A DNA stretch of 64,000 nucleotides from Pseudomonas helleri. Lineage in GTDB: Bacteria; Pseudomonadota; Gammaproteobacteria; Pseudomonadales; Pseudomonadaceae. The notes beneath the pieces were generated by a model. It was not told the origin of the DNA and did no database searches. It was given only the letters and a program-made list of their open reading frames with translations. The position numbers and the translations under genes were made by a program. Below are positions 35,545-42,964 of the stretch, one piece after another; position 1 is the first letter of the stretch, and every line of letters begins with the position of its first letter. The stretch covers positions 186,001 through 250,000 of the forward strand of contig NZ_JYLD01000009.1 of assembly GCF_001043025.1 (NCBI RefSeq), read 5' to 3'.

Positions 35545-36524
35545 GCGCCCGTCAGGCCGATGAGGCCAACCGCGCGGCGGTGGACTGGCTGCTGCGCCTT
35601 GAATCGGCGCAGGCGGGCAGCGCCGGTCAGCAAGCCTTCGAGCATTGGCTAAACGCCGACCCTGAACATGCCCGCGCCTGGCAGCGGGTCAACACGCTGT
35701 TGAGCACGCCGCTGTCAGCGTTGCAGGAAGCCGAACGGCGCAGCCCCGGCCAATTGAAAGTCGCCAGTGACAGCCTGCGTTCGCTGCCTTCACCTTCACG
35801 GCGCCGAGCCGTGGGCGGCGGGCTGGCGCTGCTGCTGGGCCTGGTGACCGCGGGCGTGACCCAGCGCATCACGCCGCTCGGCGGGTTGCTGGCCGACCAG
35901 CGCACCGCCACCGGCGAGCGCCGCACGCTGACCCTGGCCGATGGCAGCCGCCTGAGCCTGGATGCGCGCACGGTGGTCGACATTCTGTTTGACGGGCTGC
36001 AACGCCGGGTGCTTCTGCACCAAGGCGCGGTGCAGGTCGACGTCGCCAAAGATGCCTCGCGGCCGTTTATTGTCGACTCCGGCGATGGCACGGTGCGGGC
36101 GCTGGGCACGCGGTTTATGGTGCGCAAAGACGACGGCGGCAGCCTGGCGTCGGTGCAGCAGCACAGTGTGCTGTTGACCAATCGTGCTGGCCGTCGGCAA
36201 ACCATTGAGGCCGGGCAAGTGTTCGCCTTCACCGAACAGGGCATCGACCCTCAGACGCCGAGCTGGCGCAGCCGGGTTGACTGGGTCGAAGGCCGTATCG
36301 ACGTGCGCGATGAACCGCTCGGGCAACTGATCGAGGCCTTGCGCCCCTATCGCGCCGGGCTGTTGCGCGTCAGCCCGCAAGCCGCGCAACTGCGGGTGTA
36401 CGGGGTGTTTGCCCTGGACGACAGTGACCGCACCTTGCGTTCACTGGCCGAGACGCTGCCGGTGCAGGTGAACCGCCACGGCTTCTGGTTGACCACGGTG
36501 GATGTGCGTTCGGCCAACGTTTAA
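35541..36524 (+). CDS. FecR-family anti-sigma regulator
   Basis: 327 residues. A short cytoplasmic domain starts MSARQADEANRAAVDWLLRLESAQ, with the Trp-containing motif and the HWLNADPEHARAWQRV stretch that binds the sigma factor. One membrane segment lies near residues 93-110 (GGGLALLLGLVTAGV). The FecR periplasmic domain follows (GTRFMVRKDDGG, GQVFAFTEQG) and a C-terminal STN-binding part. The ATG overlaps the sigma stop in ATGA. It carries the signal from the receptor's N-terminal domain to the sigma factor. Confidence 0.92.
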   Translation: MSARQADEANRAAVDWLLRLESAQAGSAGQQAFEHWLNADPEHARAWQRVNTLLSTPLSALQEAERRSPGQLKVASDSLRSLPSPSRRRAVGGGLALLLGLVTAGVTQRITPLGGLLADQRTATGERRTLTLADGSRLSLDARTVVDILFDGLQRRVLLHQGAVQVDVAKDASRPFIVDSGDGTVRALGTRFMVRKDDGGSLASVQQHSVLLTNRAGRRQTIEAGQVFAFTEQGIDPQTPSWRSRVDWVEGRIDVRDEPLGQLIEALRPYRAGLLRVSPQAAQLRVYGVFALDDSDRTLRSLAETLPVQVNRHGFWLTTVDVRSANV

Positions 36525-36530
36525 AAAAAC

Positions 36531-36560
36531 TGAAAAAAGTTGAGGGGGTTTTGCGTAACG
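36531..36560 (+). promoter_or_regulatory. possible ECF-sigma promoter for the siderophore receptor
   Basis: GAAAAAA (36532-36538) and GCGTAACG (36553-36560), separated by about 14 bp, resemble iron-starvation sigma promoters (A-rich -35 element and CGT in the -10). The position, 45 bp before the receptor start and after the FecR stop, fits. This is a visual match only. Confidence 0.4.
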
Positions 36561-36604
36561 CGGGTCTTGGTTACTGAAAACACACCTATTACGAGCCCGC
36601 TTAC

Positions 36605-39025
36605 ATGCCCAACCTGCAGATTCGTCCTTGCCTGCTTGCCGCCGCGATCGCCCTGGCAACCGCTCCGTTTGTGTCCCATGCCCAGGCAGACCGCGACGCT
36701 GTTGCTGTCGCGCAAGCGTTCAACATCCCTGCAGGTGACCTTGGCGAAACCTTGAGCTACATCGCCCACCAGACGGGCGACATGTTGTCGGTCAACCCGT
36801 CATTGATTGCCGGCAAGCGCGCCCCGGCGGTGCAAGGCCAGATGAGCACCGCACAAGCCATCAATCAGGCCCTGGCCGGTAGCGGGCTGATTTTCAGCAC
36901 CACCGCCAGCGGCGCCTACACAGTACTGCCGGGGGGCGCCCATGACTTGCCGGCCACCACCATCAGCGGCTCACAGTCCAGCTTCACCCAGGACAGCATC
37001 TCCAACGACAAAGGCTTTGTCGCACGGCGCTCCACCACCGCCACCAAGACCGACACCCCGCTGCTGGAAACTCCACAAGCGATCTCGGTAGTCACCCGTG
37101 AACAGATGGACAACCTGGGCGCGCAGAACCTGAGTTCGGCGCTGCGCTACAGCGCCGGTGTGAGTGCCGGGTTTTATGGCGATGACCCGCGTTATGACTG
37201 GCTAACTGTGCGCGGTTTCACCATGTCTCAGTTGGGTATGTTTCGCGATGGCTTGCGCTCATCCAACAACGGCATGTTCGGGCGCGCCGACTCTTATGGC
37301 CTTGAGCGCGTTGAAATCCTCAAAGGCCCGGCGTCGGTGCTGTACGGCCAAAACGCGCCGGGCGGGATGATCAACATCGTCACCAAGCGCCCCAGCGATG
37401 AGCCCTTTCATGAAGTGCAACTGGGTTACGGCAGCTTCGACAACAAGCAGGCGCGCCTGGACCTCAATGACGCCTTGAACGACAACGGCACTGTGCTGGG
37501 CCGCCTGACGATGAACGTGCGCGACAGCCAGGCGCAAATTGACCATGCCGTGGACGACCACGTGTACGTGGCCCCGGCTATCACCTTTCGCAACGACGAC
37601 ACGAGCCTGACCGTGCTCGCCAGTTATCAGCACGACACCAGCGGCTGGGGTACCTGGCTGCCGGCCAAAGGTTCGCTGGTGCGCGGGCCGACCGGGTATT
37701 TGTCGCATCACTTCTATGGTGGTGACCCGGACTTCAACACGTTCAAGCGTGATCAATACTCTTTGGGGTACCTTTTTGAACACCGCTTCAACGACACCTG
37801 GCTGTACCGCCAAAACGTGCGCGTCGACACCGGCAGCTACGATGCCAAGGCCGTGCGCAGCCTCGGTTGGATCGACCCGGACAACTCGGCTGTGTTGTTC
37901 CGTGATGCGGGCATTTACAAGCTCAACAGTGACGTCTACAGCTTCGATAACCAGTTGCAGGCGAACTTCGACACGCCGGGCATCGAGCACACCAGCCTGG
38001 TCGGTTTCGATTACACCTGGCAGCGCAGCAACAACCGTCAACTCAGCGGCCCTGCTTCACCGCTGGACTTGAACAACCCGGGTGCCGTGACCCCGACAGC
38101 CAAACCGACGGTGCCTTACCAGCGTGTGATTGATGTGGAGCAGATCGGCGCCTACGCCCAGCATCAGGTGAAGATTGACGATCACTGGATCGCCCGTGTT
38201 GGCGTGCGTCACGATCAAGCCAAAACTGACGTTGACGTGAACAACAATGGCCGCAAAGTCGGCGGCAACCTGGACCAAGGCGCCACCACCTGGCAGGCCG
38301 GCTTGTTGTACCTGTTCGATAACGGTTTGGCGCCGTACTACAGCTACGCCGAGTCGTTCTTGCCGACCACCGCGAACAGCGCCAACGGCAAGCCTTACAA
38401 GGCCACCACCGGCACCAGCCACGAACTGGGGATCAAGTACCAACCGCCGGGGAGCGACCTGCTGTTGACTGCGGCGGTGTTCGACATCGTGCAGAAAAAC
38501 ATGGTGACCACCGACCCGATCGACACGCGGATCATGATCCAGACCGGTGAAGTGGAATCCAAAGGTCTGGAGCTGGAAGGTAAGTACACGCCGACGCCGG
38601 GCCTGGACCTCACCGCCAGCTACAACTACCTCGATGCCCGCGTGACCAAAGACAACACACCGGGCAAAAAAGGCACTCGCTTCACCGACAGCTGGGGCAC
38701 CACCAACCCGCGCCACAGCGCCTCGGCGTGGGCCGACTTCACCCACCAGGAAGGCCAGCTCAAAGGCTTGGGCTACGGGGTGGGCGTGCGCTACGTGAGT
38801 GGCCACCCGGACTACAACGACGACTACTCGCAAGTGCGCGAAACGCCCGGCTACACCCTGGTGGACAGCATGATCCACTACCAGTTGGACGCGCACTGGA
38901 ACCTGCAACTGAACGTCGACAACGTGACCAATAAAAGCTACATCGCCAACAACTGCTACTTCCTGGACACCTGCTACTACGGCCCGCAACGGACCTTCCT
39001 GGCGAGCGCGCGTTATCGTTGGTAA
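36605..39025 (+). CDS. TonB-dependent siderophore receptor with signalling domain
   Basis: 806 residues. A signal peptide ends near VSHAQA; residues about 45-115 form an STN signalling domain (IPAGDLGETLSYIAHQTGD, MSTAQAINQALAGSG); then a TonB region, a plug with LSSALRYSAGVSAGFYGDDP and ERVEILKGPASVLYGQNAPG, and a barrel ending in RYRW. This is the FpvA/FoxA/FiuA-type transducer that imports a ferric siderophore and signals through the FecR and FecI proteins encoded upstream. Features such as LNNPGAVTPTAKPTVPYQR resemble ferrioxamine/ferrichrome receptors, but the ligand cannot be named. Confidence 0.92.
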   Translation: MPNLQIRPCLLAAAIALATAPFVSHAQADRDAVAVAQAFNIPAGDLGETLSYIAHQTGDMLSVNPSLIAGKRAPAVQGQMSTAQAINQALAGSGLIFSTTASGAYTVLPGGAHDLPATTISGSQSSFTQDSISNDKGFVARRSTTATKTDTPLLETPQAISVVTREQMDNLGAQNLSSALRYSAGVSAGFYGDDPRYDWLTVRGFTMSQLGMFRDGLRSSNNGMFGRADSYGLERVEILKGPASVLYGQNAPGGMINIVTKRPSDEPFHEVQLGYGSFDNKQARLDLNDALNDNGTVLGRLTMNVRDSQAQIDHAVDDHVYVAPAITFRNDDTSLTVLASYQHDTSGWGTWLPAKGSLVRGPTGYLSHHFYGGDPDFNTFKRDQYSLGYLFEHRFNDTWLYRQNVRVDTGSYDAKAVRSLGWIDPDNSAVLFRDAGIYKLNSDVYSFDNQLQANFDTPGIEHTSLVGFDYTWQRSNNRQLSGPASPLDLNNPGAVTPTAKPTVPYQRVIDVEQIGAYAQHQVKIDDHWIARVGVRHDQAKTDVDVNNNGRKVGGNLDQGATTWQAGLLYLFDNGLAPYYSYAESFLPTTANSANGKPYKATTGTSHELGIKYQPPGSDLLLTAAVFDIVQKNMVTTDPIDTRIMIQTGEVESKGLELEGKYTPTPGLDLTASYNYLDARVTKDNTPGKKGTRFTDSWGTTNPRHSASAWADFTHQEGQLKGLGYGVGVRYVSGHPDYNDDYSQVRETPGYTLVDSMIHYQLDAHWNLQLNVDNVTNKSYIANNCYFLDTCYYGPQRTFLASARYRW

Positions 39026-39039
39026 TGCCCTGTGAGCCT

Positions 39040-39109
39040 CTGTAGGAGCGAGCTTGTCTCGCGATCTTTTGATCGTTTAAAAGATCGCGAGGCAAGCTCG
39101 CTCCTACAG
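39040..39109. repeat. REPIN, type A
   Basis: Full doublet CTGTAGGAGCGAGC TTGTCTCGCG... closing on GCTCGCTCCTACAG, between the siderophore receptor and a lipoprotein gene. Confidence 0.9.
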
Positions 39110-39198
39110 GGTGAGGTTCGCTAAACGTGACCTATTTTCGCTTGAGATTGTCAGAATCGTTACCCGACTGATCTTGGACAACCAACAAAAGGCCAGCC

Positions 39199-39912
39199 AT
39201 GCCATTTGAAAAAAGCCTGAAAGCCACCCTGCTCGTGCTCCTTGCTGCCTCGCTAGGGGCTTGCCTGCCTTGGCCGCGTGAGCGCTCTGCTTACGCCGAC
39301 CTGTGCCAGTCCGAGTATCAATTCAAGGTGCCGGGAGCGGACGGCAAGAAAACCATCATCCTCGAAACCTACTTATACGATCACACCGCGCAGTATTCAG
39401 ATCGCCCGTTTGAGCAAGGTGTGTCCAAGACCTTCCCCGGTGAAACCTGGTCACGCAGGCACTTTTACATCCAGCTCATCGCCTACAACAAAGGCCGCAT
39501 ACGCCCGACGCGTTCAAGCAGTGGCGAGGCGCCCATCCCGATTCTCTACGACAGCCGTCAGGCCTACATCACCTTTGAAGACGGCTCACAGTTGAAAGCC
39601 CTGCCCGACGTGTACCTGGGTGACAAAGAGACCTACGACTACCCGCTGTATTACGAGAAATATGCGCGGACTTCGCCGTATGACATCAACAGCGATGAAG
39701 TGCACAGCCGTGTTCCGCGAATCACCAACAACAGCAGTTACGGCTCGGTCTATCTGATTTTCCCAACCGAAAAATTTGATGCCGATTCGAAATGGACGAT
39801 CAACCTCGGCTCGATGGAGGTCGGCGGGCAAAAGGTCGATCTGCCACCGATGAAAACCTGCTATCAGCCGGTAAAAAAATGGATCGGCATTGAACCGCTG
39901 ATGCGGCCGTAA
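39199..39912 (+). CDS. predicted lipoprotein of unknown function
   Basis: 237 residues. The N terminus MPFEKSLKATLLVLLAASLGAC ends in a lipobox Cys (LGAC), so it should be anchored in a membrane after cleavage by signal peptidase II. The rest is a soluble domain with FKVPGADGKKTIILETYLYD and a C-terminal stretch PPMKTCYQPVKKWIGIEPLM. No family is recognised. It is convergent with the alginate-lyase gene and shares a perfect bidirectional terminator with it. AAAGGCC precedes the ATG. Confidence 0.8.
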   Translation: MPFEKSLKATLLVLLAASLGACLPWPRERSAYADLCQSEYQFKVPGADGKKTIILETYLYDHTAQYSDRPFEQGVSKTFPGETWSRRHFYIQLIAYNKGRIRPTRSSSGEAPIPILYDSRQAYITFEDGSQLKALPDVYLGDKETYDYPLYYEKYARTSPYDINSDEVHSRVPRITNNSSYGSVYLIFPTEKFDADSKWTINLGSMEVGGQKVDLPPMKTCYQPVKKWIGIEPLMRP

Positions 39913-39930
39913 ACGCCCCACTCTGTAAAG

Positions 39931-39967
39931 AAAAAGCCCCGCCGAGCATTGCCCGGCGGGGCTTTTT
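39931..39967. terminator. bidirectional Rho-independent terminator
   Basis: AAAAAGCCCCGCCG, a 9-base loop, then CGGCGGGGCTTTTT: a perfect 14-bp stem with A and T tracts on both sides. It serves the convergent lipoprotein (+) and alginate-lyase (-) genes. Confidence 0.95.
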
Positions 39968-39970
39968 AAC

Positions 39971-41005
39971 TTACCGCCCCCAGCACGCGGCCATCCAGCC
40001 GCCCATGGGGTGCAACCGCTCAGACACGGCGGCGTATTTAGGGTTGAGCAACGTCGCCATGGCATACAGGCCGGTCGCCGACTGCGGGTTCCACAGGCCT
40101 GAGAACCCGCTCTCCCCCGCCTCGCGACGCTGGTCATCGAACTTGACGTGGGAGTGCACGAATTCTTCGTGGGTCTTGTCACCCTTGGCGTAAGGTGCGA
40201 GCCAGTCCAGCGCGTTCTCCAGGCTGGCGTCTGAAGCGCCCTTGAACACCAGCCAGTTTTGCCCGCGCAGACGCGCTGCCACGGCGGCCCGGGTCAGTGG
40301 CTCCAGGTCGTAGACCACATAGTGCAAGGCATCACGTTGCTCGACATCCACCGTTGAACCGCCCGGCCGCAGATTGCGCCCCAGTTGCTCAATAAACTGC
40401 GCCCGCGCCCGGGCAAACATGGCTGGATCCTCCAGCGCCACCGCTGACAGCGTCGCCAGCTTCACGCGGTGCGAGTTCCAGTTATTGATCCAGCGGCCAT
40501 CACCCGGCTTGAAATTGTGTTCCATCTGATTGAGATAACCCTCACCCAACTCGCGGATAAAGCGCTGCGCCACAGCGCGCACCGGCGGCGGTAAATCTTC
40601 GCGGGTCATGGCATAGGCATCGATGTAAGCGTCCAGCCCGGTTTCATCTACCGGATTAAAGCTGGGCTTGTAGCGCGTACCCCAATCGTTGAGCAACCGC
40701 GACAGCGCTGCCAGATCAGCGGGTTGGTGCTGTTTTTGCCATAGCAGCGCCAAGTCGCGCATCAGCGGCCAGTCCTTCTTGGCCTCAAGGCTCTGATCAC
40801 GAATGCCCTGATGCGGCAGCGTCCCTTCGGTGTGCACCCGCTCAATAGCCCGCGATTGCGGCAACAACTGTTTATTGACCTCATTGCGTAACTGCCCGAG
40901 CGGCCCCGAGTCGGTGTTCGTGCACCACGACGCCGCCAGGGTCGGGGCGCTCACCACGATGCTGAGCGCTAAAAAGAGCGGGTTGAGAATCGGCCGTTTG
41001 GTCAT
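39971..41005 (-). CDS. alginate lyase family protein (periplasmic)
   Basis: 344 residues. Signal peptide MTKRPILNPLFLALSIVVSA ending near PTLAAS. The AlgL-type alpha/alpha-toroid region contains DGRWINNWNSHRVKLATLSA, whose Asn-x-His-Arg segment matches the catalytic patch of PF05426 lyases, plus STVDVEQRDALHYVVYDLEPL with the aromatic/His core. It would cleave polyuronate chains in the periplasm; other alginate genes are absent, so a plant or algal polyuronate or an exopolysaccharide is possible. AGGACC precedes the ATG. It is monocistronic and ends at the shared terminator. Confidence 0.85.
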   Translation of the reverse strand: MTKRPILNPLFLALSIVVSAPTLAASWCTNTDSGPLGQLRNEVNKQLLPQSRAIERVHTEGTLPHQGIRDQSLEAKKDWPLMRDLALLWQKQHQPADLAALSRLLNDWGTRYKPSFNPVDETGLDAYIDAYAMTREDLPPPVRAVAQRFIRELGEGYLNQMEHNFKPGDGRWINNWNSHRVKLATLSAVALEDPAMFARARAQFIEQLGRNLRPGGSTVDVEQRDALHYVVYDLEPLTRAAVAARLRGQNWLVFKGASDASLENALDWLAPYAKGDKTHEEFVHSHVKFDDQRREAGESGFSGLWNPQSATGLYAMATLLNPKYAAVSERLHPMGGWMAACWGR

Positions 41006-41143
41006 CGAAGGTCCTGAGAAAAGACGTCTGGTCAGTCGGAATTAGCCGTCTGTGGCGGGTTGGGACTCCTTGTTGAGAACTGTAGGTGACGGAAATTGAA
41101 CGGCGGCTTACTGGGAGAGGGATTTCATGCGGGGAGCGCCGAT

Positions 41144-41302
41144 TAGGGTCGCTGCGCAACCCATCGCAGCCTCGTACCTCGTCAGCGACTACAAGTTTTG
41201 GCGTACACACGCCCCGTAGCAGTTGCCGAGTTTAACGAGGCTACGTCTCCCGCAAACAACGCAATCCCTGTAGTCGCTGACGAGGCACGAAGGCTGCGAT
41301 GG
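41144..41302. repeat. composite REP-like repeat, type B plus CGTAGC hairpin
   Basis: One unit of GGTCGCTGCGCAACCCATCG...GTCAGCGACTACA followed by GGCGTACACACGCCCCGTAGCAG...GAGGCTACG (CGTAGC/GCTACG hairpin, 41215-41245) and then TGTAGTCGCTGACGAGGCACG. The same unit is repeated in tandem at 42066-42735. It fills much of the region 41006-41527, in which I see no other gene besides the leader described at 41361. Confidence 0.8.
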
Positions 41303-41325
41303 CATTAATCAGTCCACATCCCGCC

Positions 41326-41354
41326 TTGCCAGCCTGTGGCGATATTGCTAGTGT
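41326..41354 (+). promoter_or_regulatory. candidate promoter for the isochorismatase-like gene
   Basis: TTGCCA (41326-41331), 17 bp, then TAGTGT (41349-41354) preceded by TGC, an extended -10. Transcription would start near 41361, at the start codon of the possible leader peptide. The hexamer matches are partial. Confidence 0.4.
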
Positions 41355-41360
41355 CGATTT

Positions 41361-41432
41361 ATGACCAAATATTGCCTCACCTCGACTACCACCACCACGA
41401 CCGCTAAAAGCGGAGCGTGCGAAGTGTCGTGA
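41361..41432 (+). CDS. possible threonine-rich leader peptide
   Basis: A 23-codon frame, too short to be called by length, that starts ATG ACC AAA TAT TGC CTC. It has a run of six consecutive Thr codons (residues 9-14; eight Thr among 23), then AKSGACEVS and a TGA. A small hairpin CCGCT-AAA-AGCGG lies inside it and a Rho-independent terminator follows 20 bp after the stop, ahead of the hydrolase gene. The layout copies amino-acid attenuators such as thrL. Against it: no clear ribosome site (the transcript may begin at the ATG), no obvious antiterminator, and no known link between the hydrolase and threonine. Confidence 0.4.
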   Translation: MTKYCLTSTTTTTTAKSGACEVS

Positions 41433-41452
41433 GCCAATAACAGACGAACCTC

Positions 41453-41486
41453 AAAGGCCCGCCAGCAATGGACAGGGCTTTTTTTA
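41453..41486 (+). terminator. Rho-independent terminator or attenuator before the hydrolase gene
   Basis: AAAGGCCCGCCAGCAATGG followed by ACAGGGC and seven T. Outer pairs GCCC/GGGC, inner CCA-GCAA-TGG with a GNRA-type loop, and an A/T-flanked base. It lies between a promoter-like element and the gene at 41528, so it can end transcripts before the gene. Confidence 0.7.
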
Positions 41487-41527
41487 TGCCCTTGTGTTGC
41501 TGGCTCATACGCAAGGAGATTCACCTC

Positions 41528-42046
41528 ATGCACGCTCTATTGATACTCGATATGCAAGTGGGGCTGGTTCATGGCCCGGAAAAACCCTGGCGTGGCGAGG
41601 CGTTGCTGCAAACCCTGAACAGTCTGATGGACAAGGCCCGCAGCGCAGGAGCGCCGATTTTTCTGGCGCGTCATATCGGGCCGGTGGGTTCGCCCATCGA
41701 ACCCGGCAGCCCGCTGACGATGATCGTGCAAGAACTGAAGCTTCAGGGTGGCGAGGTGGTATTCGAAAAACGCCGCCCTAATGCCTTTGCGATGACCGAT
41801 CTGGCAGACAACTTACGGGCGCACGGGGCGACGGGTGTGGTGATCACCGGCATGAAAACTCAATACTGCGTCGACAGCACGTGCCGCGCGGCGCGTGACC
41901 TTGGCTTTGATGCGGTGCTTATTGCCGATGGTCATAGCTGTTCTGATACGCCGGTGATGAAGGCGCAGGATATTGTGGCGCATCACAACGCAACGCTTGA
42001 CGGGCCGTTCTGCCGGTTGGTTCGGGCTGAGGAATGGCGTTTTTAG
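41528..42046 (+). CDS. isochorismatase-family cysteine hydrolase
   Basis: 172 residues. Asp8 in MHALLILDMQ, Lys in FEKRRPNAF and Cys114 in GMKTQYCVDST form the Asp-Lys-Cys triad of the family, which covers amidases such as nicotinamidase as well as isochorismatase proper. The single domain and the cis-peptide-like loop ITGMKTQ are normal; the substrate is unknown. The ATG at 41528 has AAGGAG 9 bp upstream; a longer in-frame start at 41468 lies in the terminator and is rejected. Its 5' region holds the leader-like frame and terminator. Confidence 0.87.
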   Translation: MHALLILDMQVGLVHGPEKPWRGEALLQTLNSLMDKARSAGAPIFLARHIGPVGSPIEPGSPLTMIVQELKLQGGEVVFEKRRPNAFAMTDLADNLRAHGATGVVITGMKTQYCVDSTCRAARDLGFDAVLIADGHSCSDTPVMKAQDIVAHHNATLDGPFCRLVRAEEWRF

Positions 42047-42065
42047 GTGAAAACCGCGCAATATT

Positions 42066-42735
42066 TGTAGTCGCTGACGAGGTACGAAGGCTGCGATGCG
42101 GGCCGCAGGACCGTCGTTTGGGGTCGCTGCGCAACCCATCGCAGCCTCGCCAAGCTCGTCAGCTCCTACAGGTTTTTTGGCGTACACGCCTCCCCCGTAG
42201 CAGTTGCCGAGTTTGACGAGGCTACGTCTCCAACAAACAACGCAATCCCGATGCGGGCCGCAGGGCCGCCATTTAGGGTCGCTGCGCAACCCATCGCAGC
42301 CTCGCCAAGCTCGTCAGCTCCTACAGGTTTTTTGGCGTACACGCGCCCCGTAGCAGTTGCCGAGTTTGACGAGGCTACGTCTCCAACAAACAACGCAATC
42401 CCGATGCGGGCCGCAGGGCCGCCATTTAGGGTCGCTGCGCAACCCATCGCAGCCTCGCAAAGCTCGTCAGCTCCTACAGGTTTTTGGCGTACACGCCCCC
42501 CCGTAGCAGTTGCCGAGTTTGACGAGGCTACGTCTCCAACAAACAACGCAATCCCTGTAGTCGCTGCCGAGGCACGAAGGCTGCGAAAGATCAAAAGATC
42601 GCGAGACAAGCTCGCTCCTACAGGTTTTTTGGCGTACACGCGCCCCTGTAGCAGTTGCCGAGTTTGACGAGGCTACGTCTCCCACAAACAACGCGATCCC
42701 GATGCGGGCCGCAGGATCGCCGTTGAGGGATCGCT
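42066..42735. repeat. tandem array of a composite REP-like repeat (~155 bp period)
   Basis: Four copies of GGTTTTTTGGCGTACACGC start at 42171, 42326, 42479 and 42623, giving periods near 155, 153 and 144 bp. Each unit joins a CGTAGCAGTTGCCGAG...GAGGCTACG hairpin, AACAAACAACGCAATCCC, GATGCGGGCCGCAGG and GGTCGCTGCGCAACCCATCG CAGCCTCG, ending AGCTCCTACAGG. One copy (42588-42623) has its GATGCGGGCC segment replaced by a type A half-REPIN. The frames of 66-157 codons in it are repeat artefacts. It fills most of the region 42047-42964. Confidence 0.88.
42588..42623. repeat. half REPIN, type A, inserted in the tandem array
   Basis: AGATCAAAAGATCGCGAGAC AAGCTCGCTCCTACAG, the same half element as at 20571-20606, sits inside one unit of the array. 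Confidence 0.85.
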
Positions 42736-42745
42736 CACGCCCTCT

Positions 42746-42803
42746 CAAACATATAAAAACCCAGAGGCCAGCTTACAAACATATGAATTTTTACAAATGT
42801 TTG
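42746..42803. promoter_or_regulatory. CAAACAT repeats upstream of the aldehyde dehydrogenase
   Basis: CAAACAT at 42746 and 42776 (direct, 30 bp apart) and its inverse ATGTTTG at 42797, in an AT-rich stretch between the repeat array and the gene. They could be regulator half-sites; TTGACT at 42801 may be a -35 element. Confidence 0.35.
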
Positions 42804-42926
42804 ACTGCTTTATGCTGCGCCCGCTTCTCGTAGGGGGAGGCGGTTCGTCGGGATGTCTGGGCAAGCAGGCCCTCGTCGGACACCAACGCCTGCGCCCTCT
42901 GCGCAGCCGACTATAGCCAGATCTTT

Positions 42927-42946
42927 GTGAATGCCGTGCACGGCAT
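42927..42946. promoter_or_regulatory. 20-bp perfect palindrome before the aldehyde dehydrogenase
   Basis: GAATGCCGTGCACGGCATTC is perfectly self-complementary and ends 18 bp before the ATG, just ahead of the ribosome site CGGGAG. It can be an operator near the transcription start (CTATAG at 42909 as a possible -10) or an mRNA hairpin. Confidence 0.6.
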
Positions 42947-42964
42947 TCTGCCGGGAGCCAACCA

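Noticed and set aside
42166..42667. Open frames of 138 and 157 codons on both strands of the tandem array
   Set aside because: They are repetitive because the DNA is; the frames follow the 155-bp unit, have no ribosome site and no codon bias.
42066..42735. CRISPR array
   Set aside because: Regular spacing, but the whole unit is repeated; there are no short direct repeats with unique spacers and no cas gene.
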